A DNA stretch of 64,000 nucleotides from Thalassospira lucentensis MCCC 1A00383 = DSM 14000 (GTDB lineage Bacteria > Pseudomonadota > Alphaproteobacteria > Rhodospirillales > Thalassospiraceae). Made by a program: the position numbers and the translations under genes. Under the pieces are notes generated by a model that worked only from the letters and a program-made list of their open reading frames with translations, did not search any database and was not told where the DNA came from. Of this stretch, positions 63,888-64,000 are shown in pieces (the first letter of the stretch is position 1; every line of letters starts with the position of its first letter). The stretch covers positions 620,001 through 684,000 of the forward strand of contig NZ_ATWN01000001.1 in assembly GCF_000421265.1 (NCBI RefSeq), written 5' to 3'.

Positions 63888-64000
63888 GGCAATACCTATG
63901 CCGATGAATTGGCCCAATCTCGTAAGAATCTGACCCTAGCGCGGTGGTGGGCCGACTGGCAATTGTTATAATAAGGACCGCGCGCCGGAAACGGGCACAG

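Noticed and set aside
1..64000. tRNA, rRNA, CRISPR array, insertion sequence or prophage
   Set aside because: No cloverleaf, rRNA stretch, regularly spaced repeats, transposase or phage gene was seen by eye; a small tRNA could still be missed without a covariance search.

Overview
The window looks like a chromosomal segment of a free-living, Gram-negative alphaproteobacterium, probably of the Rhodospirillales and possibly Thalassospira-like. This is inferred from three things: the gene neighbourhood ruvX / pyrB-pyrC-plsY / dprA-topA-rnr / DUF983 / rpmG / gatCAB, the many periplasmic-binding-protein ABC importers, and the moderate GC content. No rRNA, tRNA, CRISPR array, prophage or insertion sequence was recognised. 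Most genes sit in tight operons with ATGA overlaps and simple hairpin terminators.

Layout. 1-2.7 kb: osmoprotectant (glycine-betaine type) importer parts, with the ATPase cut by the left edge, around a MarR-type regulator. 3-8.3 kb: a PolB-type exonuclease, two paralogous iron(III)-binding proteins and a fused FbpB-type permease; no ATPase gene is present. 8.3-9.6 kb: moeA. 9.8-22.7 kb: an 11-gene co-directional operon with four glycosyltransferases, a histidine phosphatase, a NodB-like deacetylase, a small membrane PH-domain protein and a complete YejABEF/Dpp-like importer, closed by a perfect 17-bp hairpin. 22.7-27.9 kb, minus strand: dusA-mnmC-MFS transporter-methyltransferase. 28-32 kb: an ArsC/Spx-like protein, a HAD phosphatase, gamma-glutamyltransferase and an alpha/beta hydrolase. 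32.1-33 kb: a CRP-family regulator followed by a perfect TGTGA-N6-TCACA site and what looks like an undescribed small RNA gene. 33-43.6 kb: DUF423, rpmG, an S41 protease, DUF983, an Hpt/pseudo-receiver protein, rnr, topA and dprA. 43.7-47.5 kb: a four-gene envelope-stress-like operon (RHH-like protein, PspA, YqiJ, YqiK flotillin) behind a 26-bp perfect palindrome, set between plsY and dprA. 47.6-53.3 kb: plsY, pyrC, pyrB, an AEC transporter, a VOC protein and ruvX. 53.5-58.8 kb: a polyamine-type importer whose two permeases both carry unusual extra regions. 59.2-62.4 kb: gatCAB. 62.4-64 kb: an FMN reductase and an AraC regulator.

The items most worth attention are the CRP-site/small-RNA locus (32.86-32.99 kb), the palindrome-controlled RHH-PspA-YqiJ-YqiK operon (43.73-47.49 kb), the 11-gene glycan plus importer operon (9.8-22.7 kb), and the enlarged permeases at 55.96-58.85 kb. 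All assignments come from reading the sequence by eye; no database search was possible.
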